The notes: generated by a model from the sequence alone, not told the origin. A DNA stretch of 64,000 bases from an uncultured Oscillospiraceae bacterium (GCA_947589545.1 CANQBA010000009.1:1-64000), one strand, 5' to 3'. Shown: positions 32,235 through 40,950, counted from the first letter of the stretch. Numbers and translations: made by a program.

Positions 32235-33635
32235 ATGAAGCTCTTCCGCCGCCTGCTGGCTCTGATGCTCTGCGCCCTTCTGCTTCTGTCCGCCCTGGCC
32301 GGGTGTGACCGGGACGGCAATACCAACGATACCGGCGACACCTGCGATACCGGCACCGCCGGAGGCACCCTGCCCCCGGAGAAGGGGCCGGATCCGGAGG
32401 CGCTGGCCTCCGGCGCTCTCAAGACCACCGTTGCCGAGCTGAAGGCCCGGATAGACGGCTCGCGTCTGGGCGCGTATCTGCGGTTTTTGGAGCGGGAGAA
32501 CGTGGCGGCGGACTTTACCGTGGGCCATCCCGACGACCTGGGCGACAACGCCGTCATCTCCGCCGGGACACTGGCTATGAACCGCACCGCCGGTACGGCG
32601 CTGATGGACTTCACCCTCTCCGGCGCGGACGGGGCGGGGGAAACCGTCTCCCTGCCCATGAAGCTCTGGTACAGCCCCGAATTTTTTGGCTTGAGCTCTC
32701 CCCTTTTCGGCAGCGACACCTTTTACGGCGTGTCGCCCCAGAATATGGCCGCCCAGCTGGAGGGCACGGATTTCGCGGCGCTCTTCTCCCTGAACACCGA
32801 GGCCCTGGCCCAGGGCGACCGGTTCTTAGACACGCTCCCCGGCAACGTGGGCGTCCTCAAGGCGGGATTTCTGGACGGGATGCAAAGCTCCCTGCTCAGC
32901 CTGCTGGAGGGCCGGACGCTGGCGCTGGAGCCGCTGACGCTCTCCCACGGGGGGCAGACCTTTGAGGGGTACGCCGTCAGGGCCGCCCTCACCGCCCAGG
33001 AGGCCGGCCAGCTCCTGGCCGACGCGGCCAATCTCCTGCCGGAGGCCGTACTGCTCTACGGCATCGTCTCCCAGGACGAGCGGGTGCTGACCGTTTCCGA
33101 GCACCTGGACAAGCTCAGAACGGGCGCCTCCGGCGCCACGCTGGAGCTGGACGCGGCGGACGGCCGGCTTCTGGGCTTCCGTCTGGAGCTCACCCTGGAG
33201 GGCGGCACAAGTACCGTGTCCGGTACCCTCTACGGCGACGACGACCGGAGCGTTAGCGTAGAAATACAGGATCTTCTGGACTTCACTCTGACCCTGGACA
33301 GCGATCTCCGCTTTGACATGGTGACCCACAGCGACATGCCCACCGTCACCAACATCGACTGGAAGGCCGACGGGGCGCTGGAGCTGATGGCCTACACCAA
33401 CGACGTCACTGACCTGTGCCTGGACGGGACGGCCACGGTGACGGAGGACGCCCTGAGCTTCGACGGCATCTGGTTTTCCGGCGAGCGGGGCGACCGCAAT
33501 CAACTGACCTTCACCGCCGGCCCCGGCGAGGCCCCCGCCGCCCCCGCCAACACCAAAAACGTGGCGGATATGAGCGCCGCGGAGCTCTATAAGCTGGTGT
33601 CGAAGCTCCTCTTTAACGGGCTGTTTGGGGAGTAA
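32235..33635 (+). CDS. Large lipoprotein of unknown function
   Basis: 466 residues. Lipobox LSALAGC with Cys24, a short Asp/Thr linker, then a beta-rich extracellular domain. No enzyme motif. The segment SPEFFGLSSPLFGSDTFYGVSP matches, in position and pattern, DPDFFGVSLPEIAGGTYYGFAP in the next gene, so the two are distant paralogues. It is seven bases downstream of the DHHW gene and shares its mRNA, suggesting a part in the same surface process. Confidence 0.75.
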   Translation: MKLFRRLLALMLCALLLLSALAGCDRDGNTNDTGDTCDTGTAGGTLPPEKGPDPEALASGALKTTVAELKARIDGSRLGAYLRFLERENVAADFTVGHPDDLGDNAVISAGTLAMNRTAGTALMDFTLSGADGAGETVSLPMKLWYSPEFFGLSSPLFGSDTFYGVSPQNMAAQLEGTDFAALFSLNTEALAQGDRFLDTLPGNVGVLKAGFLDGMQSSLLSLLEGRTLALEPLTLSHGGQTFEGYAVRAALTAQEAGQLLADAANLLPEAVLLYGIVSQDERVLTVSEHLDKLRTGASGATLELDAADGRLLGFRLELTLEGGTSTVSGTLYGDDDRSVSVEIQDLLDFTLTLDSDLRFDMVTHSDMPTVTNIDWKADGALELMAYTNDVTDLCLDGTATVTEDALSFDGIWFSGERGDRNQLTFTAGPGEAPAAPANTKNVADMSAAELYKLVSKLLFNGLFGE

Positions 33636-33636
33636 A

Positions 33637-33721
33637 ACTGTCGCCAAAGGCCTGACGGCCTTTGGCCGGCAAGGGGAACGTGCGGGGGATTTTTCCGACG
33701 CGCATGTCGCCGGAAAAAAAT
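33637..33721 (+). repeat. Dispersed multi-hairpin element, copy B
   Basis: Begins two bases after the lipoprotein stop codon. A CCAAAGGCC / GGCCTTTGG stem with TGAC loop, then the exact 16-base core (33671-33686), then an imperfect T-rich/A-rich stem (33689-33697 with 33711-33721). The second hairpin differs from copy A but resembles the outer hairpin of copy C. Confidence 0.75.
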
Positions 33722-33745
33722 TGAAGTTGAGTTTTTTTAATCTAT

Positions 33746-33777
33746 AACGGGGGAAGGCTTTCGCTTTCCCCCGTTTT
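33746..33777 (+). terminator. Terminator of the MBOAT-DHHW-lipoprotein operon
   Basis: 10-bp perfect stem (33746-33755 with 33766-33775) and a run of T at 33774-33777. It lies just upstream of the next promoter. Confidence 0.8.
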
Positions 33778-33780
33778 CCC

Positions 33781-33808
33781 TTGACTTTGCGGTTTTCAAG
33801 CTTATAAT
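33781..33808 (+). promoter_or_regulatory. Promoter of the second large lipoprotein
   Basis: -35 TTGACT, 16-bp spacer, perfect -10 TATAAT. About 30 bases before the TTG start at 33841. Confidence 0.8.
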
Positions 33809-33840
33809 GGCTGGTAGTATACGGAAAGGACGCGATAAAC

Positions 33841-35154
33841 TTGAAAACCTGTATCAACCGGCTTCTCTGCCTGACGCTGGTGTTGGCGCTGGCGCTCTCC
33901 CTGGGCGGCTGCGGGAAAATGGACGGCTTTTTGGGTGCGGCGGATCTGCTGGTCAGCGCCGCGGATATGCCCTCTCCCGAAAATGACCCGGCGGGATTTT
34001 TGCGACTCAACGCCGTCAACACCATCGAGGCGGTGAAGGCGCGTTACGCCGGCTCGCCCCTGGCGGCGCTGGCGGGGATCCGGGCCGATGCCGGCGTCCT
34101 CACCCTGACGTGGGGGGAGACCCGGGAGCGGCTCACCGCCGCCCTGACCTTTGACCGGACAGCCGGGAGGATCGGCGTGGAGGCCGCCGGCGGCGGCCTC
34201 CACGCCCGGTTGTACGCCGACCCGGACTTTTTCGGCGTCAGCCTGCCGGAGATCGCCGGCGGGACTTACTACGGCTTCGCGCCGGCGGACGTCTACAGCC
34301 GCGCCAGCAACAGCGCCCTGGGCGGGCTTATGGGGGAGGATGTGTTGACGGCCCTGAAGGAGCTGGAGAGCCTGCTGGACGCCGCCCGATCCGCCTCGCC
34401 GCCGGATCCGAAGGAGGCGGAGAAGCGGCTGGAGAACGCTTTTGAAGAGCTTTTTTCCGCCTCCCAAGTGAACGTGGAGAGATCCGCAATCCAGTACGGA
34501 GATCAAAAAACCGACGGATATATCCTCACCGTGGACGCCGCCGGCGCGGCCGTGTCGGCCTTTCAGCAGGCGCTCCGGGAGATTTTTCCTGCTCTGACGG
34601 CCGGGCCCTCGGAAAACAGCGCGGACGCCCCCGCCGGGTGCCGGACCGTCTTTGCCGCCAACGGCTTTCTTGTCTCCGCGACGCTGGAATTCACCGGCGG
34701 GGACGGCTCCCGGTGGGGCCTGGCGCTGGAGCTTTTCACGGAGAACGGCGAGACGCTCACCCTTACCCGCTCCGGGGAGACGGTCACGCTCATGAGCCGT
34801 CCGGTGCCCGGGGAAAACGGCTGGAGCCACACCCTCACCCTGCAAAAGGGCGGGCAAACCTCCGTGCTCACCACCGCCTATGAGAAGGACAATGTCGCTC
34901 TTTCCCTGGCAGCCCCCGAAAAAAGCTTGCGCGTCAGCGGTGAGCTTCACGTCACGGAGGACGGCTTCACCCTGGACAACGCTTCGGTCGCCTCGGGCCG
35001 TCCGGCCTCCGTCCGCCCGCTGACGGCGTCCTTTGCCGCCAGCGGTCCTGTGGAAAAGCCCACGGATACGGTGGATATCTTCTCCCTGGATGAGGCGGCC
35101 CTCTCTTCCCTGCTGATCAGGGCGTACAAGGCGATGGAAAAAGAGGGAATTTGA
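33841..35154 (+). CDS. Large lipoprotein, paralogue of the upstream one
   Basis: 437 residues. Lipobox LSLGGC with Cys24, then a beta-rich extracellular region sharing the DPDFFGVSLPEI pattern with the upstream lipoprotein. The start is a TTG at 33841 with AAAGGACG upstream and a strong promoter before that. No enzymatic motif. It has its own promoter and terminator, so it can be expressed apart from the acylation operon. Function unknown. Confidence 0.78.
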   Translation: MKTCINRLLCLTLVLALALSLGGCGKMDGFLGAADLLVSAADMPSPENDPAGFLRLNAVNTIEAVKARYAGSPLAALAGIRADAGVLTLTWGETRERLTAALTFDRTAGRIGVEAAGGGLHARLYADPDFFGVSLPEIAGGTYYGFAPADVYSRASNSALGGLMGEDVLTALKELESLLDAARSASPPDPKEAEKRLENAFEELFSASQVNVERSAIQYGDQKTDGYILTVDAAGAAVSAFQQALREIFPALTAGPSENSADAPAGCRTVFAANGFLVSATLEFTGGDGSRWGLALELFTENGETLTLTRSGETVTLMSRPVPGENGWSHTLTLQKGGQTSVLTTAYEKDNVALSLAAPEKSLRVSGELHVTEDGFTLDNASVASGRPASVRPLTASFAASGPVEKPTDTVDIFSLDEAALSSLLIRAYKAMEKEGI

Positions 35155-35171
35155 TCAACACATAAAACGCC

Positions 35172-35200
35172 ACAGGGCCGCCCGGATTGGGCGGCCCTGT
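35172..35200. terminator. Bidirectional terminator
   Basis: 12-bp perfect stem (35172-35183 with 35189-35200), 5-base loop, between converging genes. T-rich sequence follows on the plus strand, and A-rich sequence on the other side gives T on the minus strand. Confidence 0.8.
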
Positions 35201-35219
35201 CATATGCTTTTTCCCGTTT

Positions 35220-35981
35220 TTATCGCGTAAGCAGATACCACCAGATGGCCGGAACCTCCCGGAGGTAGTAGTTCAGCTCCAGGACGGGGTAGCCGGAGTA
35301 GGCGGCGCGGGCGGTGGTGGAGGAATATCCCAGATCGGCGGCCATCAGGCGGGCCCGGGCGATGTGGTAGCCGCCGGTGATAACGGTGACGTTCTCGTCC
35401 GCCGCGCCCAGCTCCGCAAGCTTTTGCCGGGAGAAGGTCAGGTTCTCCTCGGTGCTGGTGGATCGATCCTCCAGCACAAGCCGGGAGGCGTCCACGCCCC
35501 GGGCCGTGAGCCAAGCGTACATGCATTGGGCCTCGGAGATGTCCTCCCCCGCCCCCTGGCCGCCGGAGAGCACCAGCACGGCGTCTGGGTTCTCCCCGGC
35601 GAATTTCAGCGCTGTATCCAGACGCACCCGCAGGGCCCGGGAGGGAACCGTCCCGTTGACGCCCGCGCCCAGCACCACGGCGTACCGCTCCGGCGCCTTA
35701 ATGGGGCGGGCGTTGATGCGCTCCGCCACCACATAGCCCTCGGTGACGAAGACGGCCAGAAAGCCAATGACCACGCAGACATTCAGAAAAACGCGCAGGG
35801 CGGAGGCCGCCTTTTTGTGCTTGACGGACAGCAGCCGCAGGAGCATATAGCAGAAGATCAGCGCGGCGGCGCCCCCAAAGCACACGGGCAGAAAGCGGTA
35901 GCCGATCATGGCGAACTGAAAAAACGCCGCCAAAACCAGCAAGATCACAATGGGAACCCAATAGCGGGCAAATTTTTTCAT
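35220..35981 (-). CDS. YdcF/SanA-like DUF218 membrane protein
   Basis: 253 residues. Two to three N-terminal membrane helices (about 8-28, 32-50 and 65-85) and an extracytoplasmic DUF218 domain with VVLGAGVNGTVPSRAL and LSGGQGAGEDISEAQCM plus ITGGYHIARA. Relatives (SanA, ElyC, YdcF) affect envelope integrity and polymer synthesis; the biochemical role is unclear. Its ATG overlaps the ABC-F stop by 4 bp. Confidence 0.88.
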   Translation of the reverse strand: MKKFARYWVPIVILLVLAAFFQFAMIGYRFLPVCFGGAAALIFCYMLLRLLSVKHKKAASALRVFLNVCVVIGFLAVFVTEGYVVAERINARPIKAPERYAVVLGAGVNGTVPSRALRVRLDTALKFAGENPDAVLVLSGGQGAGEDISEAQCMYAWLTARGVDASRLVLEDRSTSTEENLTFSRQKLAELGAADENVTVITGGYHIARARLMAADLGYSSTTARAAYSGYPVLELNYYLREVPAIWWYLLTR

Positions 35982-37849
35982 TCCGATGCCTCCTCCCAGG
36001 CGCTGTAAAGCCCCTCCAGCTCCTGGGTAAGGGCCTGATGCTCCTCCGTCAGCTCCATGAGCCGCTGGTAGTCCGTGGCGGCGGCCTCCTGGGCGGCCTC
36101 GTTTTCGGCGATCCGGGCCTCGAGTCTCCCGATCTCCCGCTCCAGCTTCGCGGCGCTGGCCCCCTTGGCCGCCGGCGTCTTTTTCGGCGGCTTTTTGGGC
36201 TTCTCCGCCTTGGCGGTGACGGTCTGGGCCAGCTGCTTCTGCCGCTCCAGATACGCCCTGTACTCGTCAAAGCCCATGCGGTAGTCCCGCAGAGCGCCGT
36301 TCTCCATGGCCCAGATGCGCGTGGCGAAGCGGCTGATGAAATACCGGTCGTGGGAGACGAACAAAAGGGCCTCGGTGTAGTCGGACAGGGCCTCCTCGAT
36401 CCACTCGCGGCTGGCCGCGTCCAGGTGGTTGGTGGGCTCGTCCAGGATCAAAAGGTTGATGTCCGAACGCATCAGCATACACAGCTTCAGGCGGCTCCGC
36501 TCTCCGCCGGACAGATCGCCCACCCGGGTGAAGACGCTCTCCCCCCGGAAGAGGTAGGCCGCCAGCCTGTCCCGGGCCTCCTGCTGGGTGCATTTGGCCT
36601 CGAACATCATGGCCTCCAGTACGGAGAGGTTTTCATCCTCAAAGCGCACGGTCTGGGGCAGATAGGCGGCCTTGACGGCGGGGCCCAGACGGATAAAGCC
36701 CGTGTCCGTGGGCTCCAGGCCCATGATCATTTTCACTAAGGTGGATTTGCCCGTGCCGTTGTCGCCGATGAGGGCCACGGACTCCTTCGGCTCCATAAGA
36801 AGCTCCGTCTCGCCCAAGATCCTCCTGTCCCCAAAGGCTTTGGTGACGCCCTTGGCCACCAGCACCTCGTCGCCCCGGAACTCCGTTTGACCAAACCGGG
36901 AGCGCATCTTCGCCTCCTCTTTTGGCCTTTCCGTCACGCGCATCCGCTCGATGCGCTTTTCCATGGAGAAGGCCCGCTTGTGGAGCTTATCATTCCCCAT
37001 AAAGGCCCAGAGATGCAAATCGTCCGCCGCCTTCTGGAGTTGGGCGATCTTGGCCTCCTGCTTTTCATACTGCTTCAGGCGCTCCTCGTACCGGCGCCTT
37101 TTTTCCTGCAGATAGAAGGTGTAATTCCCGCTGTAAAATTCCGGCAGGCCTTCCACGATCTCGATGACGCGGCTGACGGTCTTATCCAGAAAATACCGGT
37201 CGTGGGAGATGGCCAGGACGGTGCCCTTGAAGCGGTTAATATAGTCCTCCAGCCACTCGGCGGCGGACATATCCAGGTGGTTGGTGGGCTCGTCCAGCAG
37301 GAGGATGTCGGTGTCCTCCAGAATGAGCCGGGCCAGGTTGAGGCGGGTCTTCTCCCCGCCGGACAGCTCCGCGTAGGGCTGTTCCCGCTGGACGCGGGGG
37401 ATGCCCAGGCCGTTGGCCACCGTGTCCCGAAAGCGCTCCAGCTCCCAGCCGCCCAGCCGCTGGAATTCCGCCGACAGCTTATCGTAGGCCCGGAGGGTGT
37501 CGCTGTCGGAGCCGCCGGCGGCCATTTTCTCCTCCAGCTCCTCCATTTGGCGGCCCATGCGCTCGATGCGCTTCTGGGCCTGCCGCAGGACATCCTCGCC
37601 GGTGAAGGCCTCCGGGTAAACGGGCAGCTGGCTCAGCACGCCCACCCGCTTTCCCGGCGGCGTGACCACGGCGCCCTCGTCGGCCTCCAGCGCCCCGGAG
37701 ATGACGCGAAAGAGCGTGGTCTTCCCCGCCCCGTTACGGCCCAGGATGCCCACGTGCTCCCCCGCCGTCACATCAAAAGTGACGCCCTTTAAAATATCGT
37801 TGCCTTTTTCATAGGCGATGCGGATTTTTTGTACGGATAGATCGATCAT
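35978..37849 (-). CDS. ABC-F family ATPase (ribosome-associated)
   Basis: 623 residues, no membrane domain. Two ATPase domains: Walker A GRNGAGKTT near 36-44 and GDNGTGKST near 355-363, signatures LSGGEKTRLNLARL and LSGGERSRLKLCML, both with LLDEPTNHLD or LILDEPTNHLD. The interdomain linker is rich in charged helices, and a C-terminal coiled coil follows a Lys/Pro-rich stretch, as in YdiF/Uup. ABC-F proteins act on the ribosomal E site to relieve stalling; some give antibiotic resistance. Housekeeping is likelier, as the linker is not of the long resistance type. Confidence 0.9.
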   Translation of the reverse strand: MIDLSVQKIRIAYEKGNDILKGVTFDVTAGEHVGILGRNGAGKTTLFRVISGALEADEGAVVTPPGKRVGVLSQLPVYPEAFTGEDVLRQAQKRIERMGRQMEELEEKMAAGGSDSDTLRAYDKLSAEFQRLGGWELERFRDTVANGLGIPRVQREQPYAELSGGEKTRLNLARLILEDTDILLLDEPTNHLDMSAAEWLEDYINRFKGTVLAISHDRYFLDKTVSRVIEIVEGLPEFYSGNYTFYLQEKRRRYEERLKQYEKQEAKIAQLQKAADDLHLWAFMGNDKLHKRAFSMEKRIERMRVTERPKEEAKMRSRFGQTEFRGDEVLVAKGVTKAFGDRRILGETELLMEPKESVALIGDNGTGKSTLVKMIMGLEPTDTGFIRLGPAVKAAYLPQTVRFEDENLSVLEAMMFEAKCTQQEARDRLAAYLFRGESVFTRVGDLSGGERSRLKLCMLMRSDINLLILDEPTNHLDAASREWIEEALSDYTEALLFVSHDRYFISRFATRIWAMENGALRDYRMGFDEYRAYLERQKQLAQTVTAKAEKPKKPPKKTPAAKGASAAKLEREIGRLEARIAENEAAQEAAATDYQRLMELTEEHQALTQELEGLYSAWEEASE

Positions 37850-37861
37850 AACGCAATTACA

Positions 37862-38124
37862 CGTAAAAAGGCCGCCCGTCGGACAGCCTCAGAGTATTGA
37901 CAAACCCCAAATTAAATTCTAATTTTTTTCCGGCGGCATGTACGTCGGAAAAAATCCCTTTTGTCGCACAAGTGTACCGCTTTGCGGCGCGCGCAGTGTG
38001 ACGGCAGGGGATAAATTTCTGAATTTCGCAAAATTCAGAAATTTTTCCCGCACGTTCCCCTTGTCGGGCAAAGGCCGTCAGGCCTTTGTCGACAGCTTTA
38101 GGCCGCCCGACGGACGGCCTTTTT
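37862..38124 (-). repeat. MITE-like element with copy C of the multi-hairpin repeat
   Basis: About 260 bp without an open frame between two genes. Each end carries a hairpin, and the two ends form a 24-base inverted repeat with three mismatches (37864-37887 against the complement of 38102-38125). Inside are an A/T hairpin near 37921-37953, a 14-bp perfect stem (38013-38026 with 38031-38044) with the same loop as copy A, and the exact 16-base core inverted at 38047-38062 followed by the AAAGGCC stem. Confidence 0.7.
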
Positions 38125-38139
38125 GACTGTTGACTTCAA

Positions 38140-38634
38140 TTACTCCTCGGGCTCCAGATCCTCGTCGTCGTACTCCTCGTAGTCGTCGTCATCGTCGTTC
38201 TCGTCCTCTACCTCGGTGAGGTCGAGCTCCAGCGTCTCGCCGCACTCAGGGCAGCTGATGACGCCCTGCTCCAGGTCGCCCTCCTCCAGAACAAGCTCGG
38301 CGCCGCAGGCGGGGCAGACGACCTCGTACTCGTAGTCCTCGTCCTCGTCGTCCTCGCAGCAATGATGGTGGTGATGGCGATGGCCGCAGCTGCAGCCGCC
38401 GTCGGGATCCTCCTCCTCGTAAACGACGCTCTCCACCAGCTCCAGATCGTCGGAGACGGCGTCCAGACCGTCGTTCAGCTCCTCGATGGCGTCCTGGATG
38501 TCCTCCTGGCCCAGGGCCAGATCCTCCAGGGCGTCAACCACAGCCGCCAGGATCTTGCCCTCGCCCTTCTCGGTGTCCAGGCCCATGCCTTCCATAAGGC
38601 CCTTGATATAAGCCACTTTCTCAGCAGGTGTCAT
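38140..38634 (-). CDS. CD1247-like acidic zinc-ribbon protein with a His/Cys cluster
   Basis: 164 residues. The N-terminal helical domain (1-75, starting MTPAEKVAYIKGLMEGM) matches the family named after Clostridioides difficile CD1247. Then a metal-rich cluster with Cys81, Cys83, His85, His87-91, Cys92 and Cys93, a zinc ribbon (Cys107, Cys110, Cys128, Cys131) and a very acidic tail. It is directly upstream of efp on the genome but downstream in transcription. A structural zinc is likely; the His cluster suggests nickel or zinc binding (inference). Function unknown. Confidence 0.85.
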   Translation of the reverse strand: MTPAEKVAYIKGLMEGMGLDTEKGEGKILAAVVDALEDLALGQEDIQDAIEELNDGLDAVSDDLELVESVVYEEEDPDGGCSCGHRHHHHHCCEDDEDEDYEYEVVCPACGAELVLEEGDLEQGVISCPECGETLELDLTEVEDENDDDDDYEEYDDEDLEPEE

Positions 38635-38700
38635 TTGAAATATCCTCCTTCAAAGATCAGTCTGTTGAAATGAACCTTATTTGCCGGTAAAGGACGCCGC

Positions 38701-39270
38701 TTATCCCTTGGCGCGCTCCAGGTACTCGCCCACGCGGGTGTCGATGCGGATCTTGTCGCCCACGTTGATGAAGAGGGGCACCTTGATCTCGGCGCCGGTC
38801 TCCAGGGTGGCGGGCTTTAAGGTGTTAGTGGCGGTGTTGCCGGCAAAGCCGGGGTCGGTATCCACGATCTCAAGCTCCACGAAGTTGGGGGGATCCACGG
38901 AGAAGACGTCGCCCTTGTAGCTGGAGATGGTGCAGATCATGTTCTCCTTGACGAAGCGGAAGTTGTCGCCCAGCTTGGAGGCGGCCACGGGCTCCTGCTC
39001 GTAGGTCTCGGGATCCATGAAGTAGTACAGCTCGCCGTCCTGATAGAGGTACTCGGCCTCCTTGCGCTCCACAAACGCCTCCTCGAACTTGGCGGTGGGG
39101 TTGAAGGAAGTCTCGGTGACGGCGCCGGTGATGAGGTTCTTCATCTTGGTGCGGACGAAGGCCGCGCCCTTGCCGGGCTTGACGTGCTGGAACTCAACGA
39201 CCACAACGGGCTTTCCCTCATATTCAAAAGTCTTGCCGTTTCTGAAATCGCTGGCGGTAATGGTTGCCAT
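38701..39270 (-). CDS. efp: Elongation factor P
   Basis: 189 residues, three beta-barrel domains. EF-P rescues ribosomes stalled at consecutive prolines. The domain I loop reads KPGKGAA with Lys34 at the tip, the position that is aminopentanolylated in Bacillus or beta-lysylated in enteric bacteria; no modification enzyme is in the window. A clear promoter lies at 39318-39346, and GGGAGG precedes the ATG. Confidence 0.96.
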   Translation of the reverse strand: MATITASDFRNGKTFEYEGKPVVVVEFQHVKPGKGAAFVRTKMKNLITGAVTETSFNPTAKFEEAFVERKEAEYLYQDGELYYFMDPETYEQEPVAASKLGDNFRFVKENMICTISSYKGDVFSVDPPNFVELEIVDTDPGFAGNTATNTLKPATLETGAEIKVPLFINVGDKIRIDTRVGEYLERAKG

Positions 39271-39317
39271 GTTTATATCCTCCCGTAGAGTAGTATTGCT
39301 GATAAAGAATCTAATCT

Positions 39318-39346
39318 ATTCTACATCATATTCTCCCTTTTTGCAA
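39318..39346 (-). promoter_or_regulatory. Promoter of efp
   Basis: Minus strand: -35 TTGCAA, 17-bp spacer, -10 TAGAAT. About 45 bases upstream of the efp ATG. Confidence 0.75.
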
Positions 39347-39376
39347 GAGAAAATCTGACAATCGCCGAAAAAACTG

Positions 39377-40447
39377 TCAGGCGCAGTAAACCTCCAGCGT
39401 TTTGGGCAGCTCCGTCAGGTCGAAGCAGCCGTCCTCGCAGATCTGAATGACGTCCTCGATGCGCACGCCGAACTGTCCCGGCAGGTAGATACCCGGCTCC
39501 ATGGAGATGACGTCGCCGGGTTCCAGCACGTTCTCGCTCCTGGGGGAGCAGTTGGGGTACTCGTGGATATCGATGCCCACGCCGTGGGAGAGGGAGTGGG
39601 AGAAATATTCCCCGTAGCCGGCCTCCGTGATGACCCTGCGGGCCACGCCGTCCAGCTCCTTTCCGGTCATGCCGGCCCTGGCCGCCGCGATGGCCTCCGT
39701 CTGGGCCCGGAGGACGGTGTCGTACACCTTCATCATCTCCGCCGTGGGCTCGCCGATGGCCACGGTGCGGGTGGTGTCGGAGCAGTAGCCCTTATAGAGC
39801 GCGCCGAAATCCATGGTCAAAAAGCCCCGCTGGATCTTCACGTCCCTGGGCTTGCCGTGGGGGACGCTGGAGAGGGCGCCGGAGACGACGATGGGATCGA
39901 AGGATTTGTCCTGAGCGCCGGCCTTCAGCATCTGGCAGGTCAGCTCCGCCGCCAGCTCCCGCTCCGTGATGTCCGGGGTGATGAGCTTCAGGGTGTTGAG
40001 GTACGCCTTCTCGGCGATCCGCTGGGCGGCGATGAGGATCTCCATCTCCTCGGCGGATTTGACGGCCCGCAAATCCCGGAGAAGGCTCTGCCCCGGCACG
40101 AAGGCGGGCTCCAGCTTGCTCTGGAGCTCCGTATAGGCGGCGTAGCTGAGGGAGCCCTCCTCCACCGCCAGCTTTGTGACGCTGTGGGCCTTGAAGTAGT
40201 CGTTCATCATCTCGTAGATGGGCTTGTCGTTGGAGCGGATGACCTCCACCTCAGTGATGCTCCGGCTGGCCTCCTCAAAGTACCTGGCGTCGATGAAAAG
40301 CGCCGCGTGGCCGTCGCCGCAGATGATCAGCTCCCCGGCGGAGGAGGCGAAGCCCGTGGCGTAGTACCTGTTTTGGGGGCTTGTCACAAAAATGGCCTGG
40401 GCGGGGCTTTTGGCCACGGCGGCGGAGATTTTCTTTACGTTGTTCAT
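39377..40447 (-). CDS. M24 family Xaa-Pro aminopeptidase
   Basis: 356 residues. Creatinase-like N-terminal domain (about 1-125) and pita-bread catalytic domain. Metal ligands are seen in MDFGALYKGYCSDTTRT (two Asp), SHSLSHGVGIDIHE (His), SMEPGIY (Glu) and GVRIEDV (Glu). It removes the N-terminal residue before proline, a useful activity next to EF-P in handling proline-containing peptides, though that link is only positional. The next gene upstream is yqeG, 17 bp away. Confidence 0.93.
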   Translation of the reverse strand: MNNVKKISAAVAKSPAQAIFVTSPQNRYYATGFASSAGELIICGDGHAALFIDARYFEEASRSITEVEVIRSNDKPIYEMMNDYFKAHSVTKLAVEEGSLSYAAYTELQSKLEPAFVPGQSLLRDLRAVKSAEEMEILIAAQRIAEKAYLNTLKLITPDITERELAAELTCQMLKAGAQDKSFDPIVVSGALSSVPHGKPRDVKIQRGFLTMDFGALYKGYCSDTTRTVAIGEPTAEMMKVYDTVLRAQTEAIAAARAGMTGKELDGVARRVITEAGYGEYFSHSLSHGVGIDIHEYPNCSPRSENVLEPGDVISMEPGIYLPGQFGVRIEDVIQICEDGCFDLTELPKTLEVYCA

Positions 40448-40464
40448 GGGAATACACTCCTTTT

Positions 40465-40950
40465 TTAACGTTTTTCCCGTCTGAAGGGAAGCTCAAAAAA
40501 ATATCGGATCGCCAGAAACGGGTTTGTGAACTTGATAGGCTCCACCAGGAGCATCTGTACGCCGGCCAAATTGGCGGCGATGGTGTCGGTGTAGATCTGA
40601 TCCCCCGCCAGGGCCGCCTTCTCCGGGGCCGTGCCGGTAACCGCCAGGGCCTCCCGCACGCCGCGGGGGCTGGGCTTCCCCGCCCGCTTGAGGTACGGGA
40701 TGCCCAGGAGAGCGGCGAAGATTTCCGGACGCTCCCCCTTGTTGTTGGACACGATAAAGAGGGAGACGCCGGCCCCCTTGAGCCCCTCCGCCCAGTCGGT
40801 GACGGGCTTTTCCAGGGTCAGGGTCTTGTAGGGCGCGATGGTATTATCCACGTCCAGGATGAGAAGCTCCACGCCCAGCTCCCGCAGGATCTCCGGCGTG
40901 ATCTCCGTAACGTTATGGAATTTTCTCCGGGGGAAAAGGGAAAAACGCAT
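40465..40950 (-). CDS. YqeG-family HAD IIIA phosphatase
   Basis: 161 residues. HAD motif I is LILDVDNTIAPY with Asp33 and Asp35, motif II is VSNN, and the late GDQIYTDTIAAN supplies motif IV. YqeG proteins resemble mitochondrial PGP phosphatases (PTPMT/Gep4), so a phosphatidylglycerophosphate phosphatase role is plausible. ATG at 40950 chosen because GAGG is nine bases upstream. Divergent from the 41036 gene. Confidence 0.88.
   Translation of the reverse strand: MRFSLFPRRKFHNVTEITPEILRELGVELLILDVDNTIAPYKTLTLEKPVTDWAEGLKGAGVSLFIVSNNKGERPEIFAALLGIPYLKRAGKPSPRGVREALAVTGTAPEKAALAGDQIYTDTIAANLAGVQMLLVEPIKFTNPFLAIRYFFELPFRREKR

Noticed and set aside
29645-32719. A 1024-codon open frame on the minus strand across the MBOAT locus
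   Set aside because: The plus-strand MBOAT and DHHW genes carry full motif sets and ribosome sites; this frame has neither and runs through a terminator.
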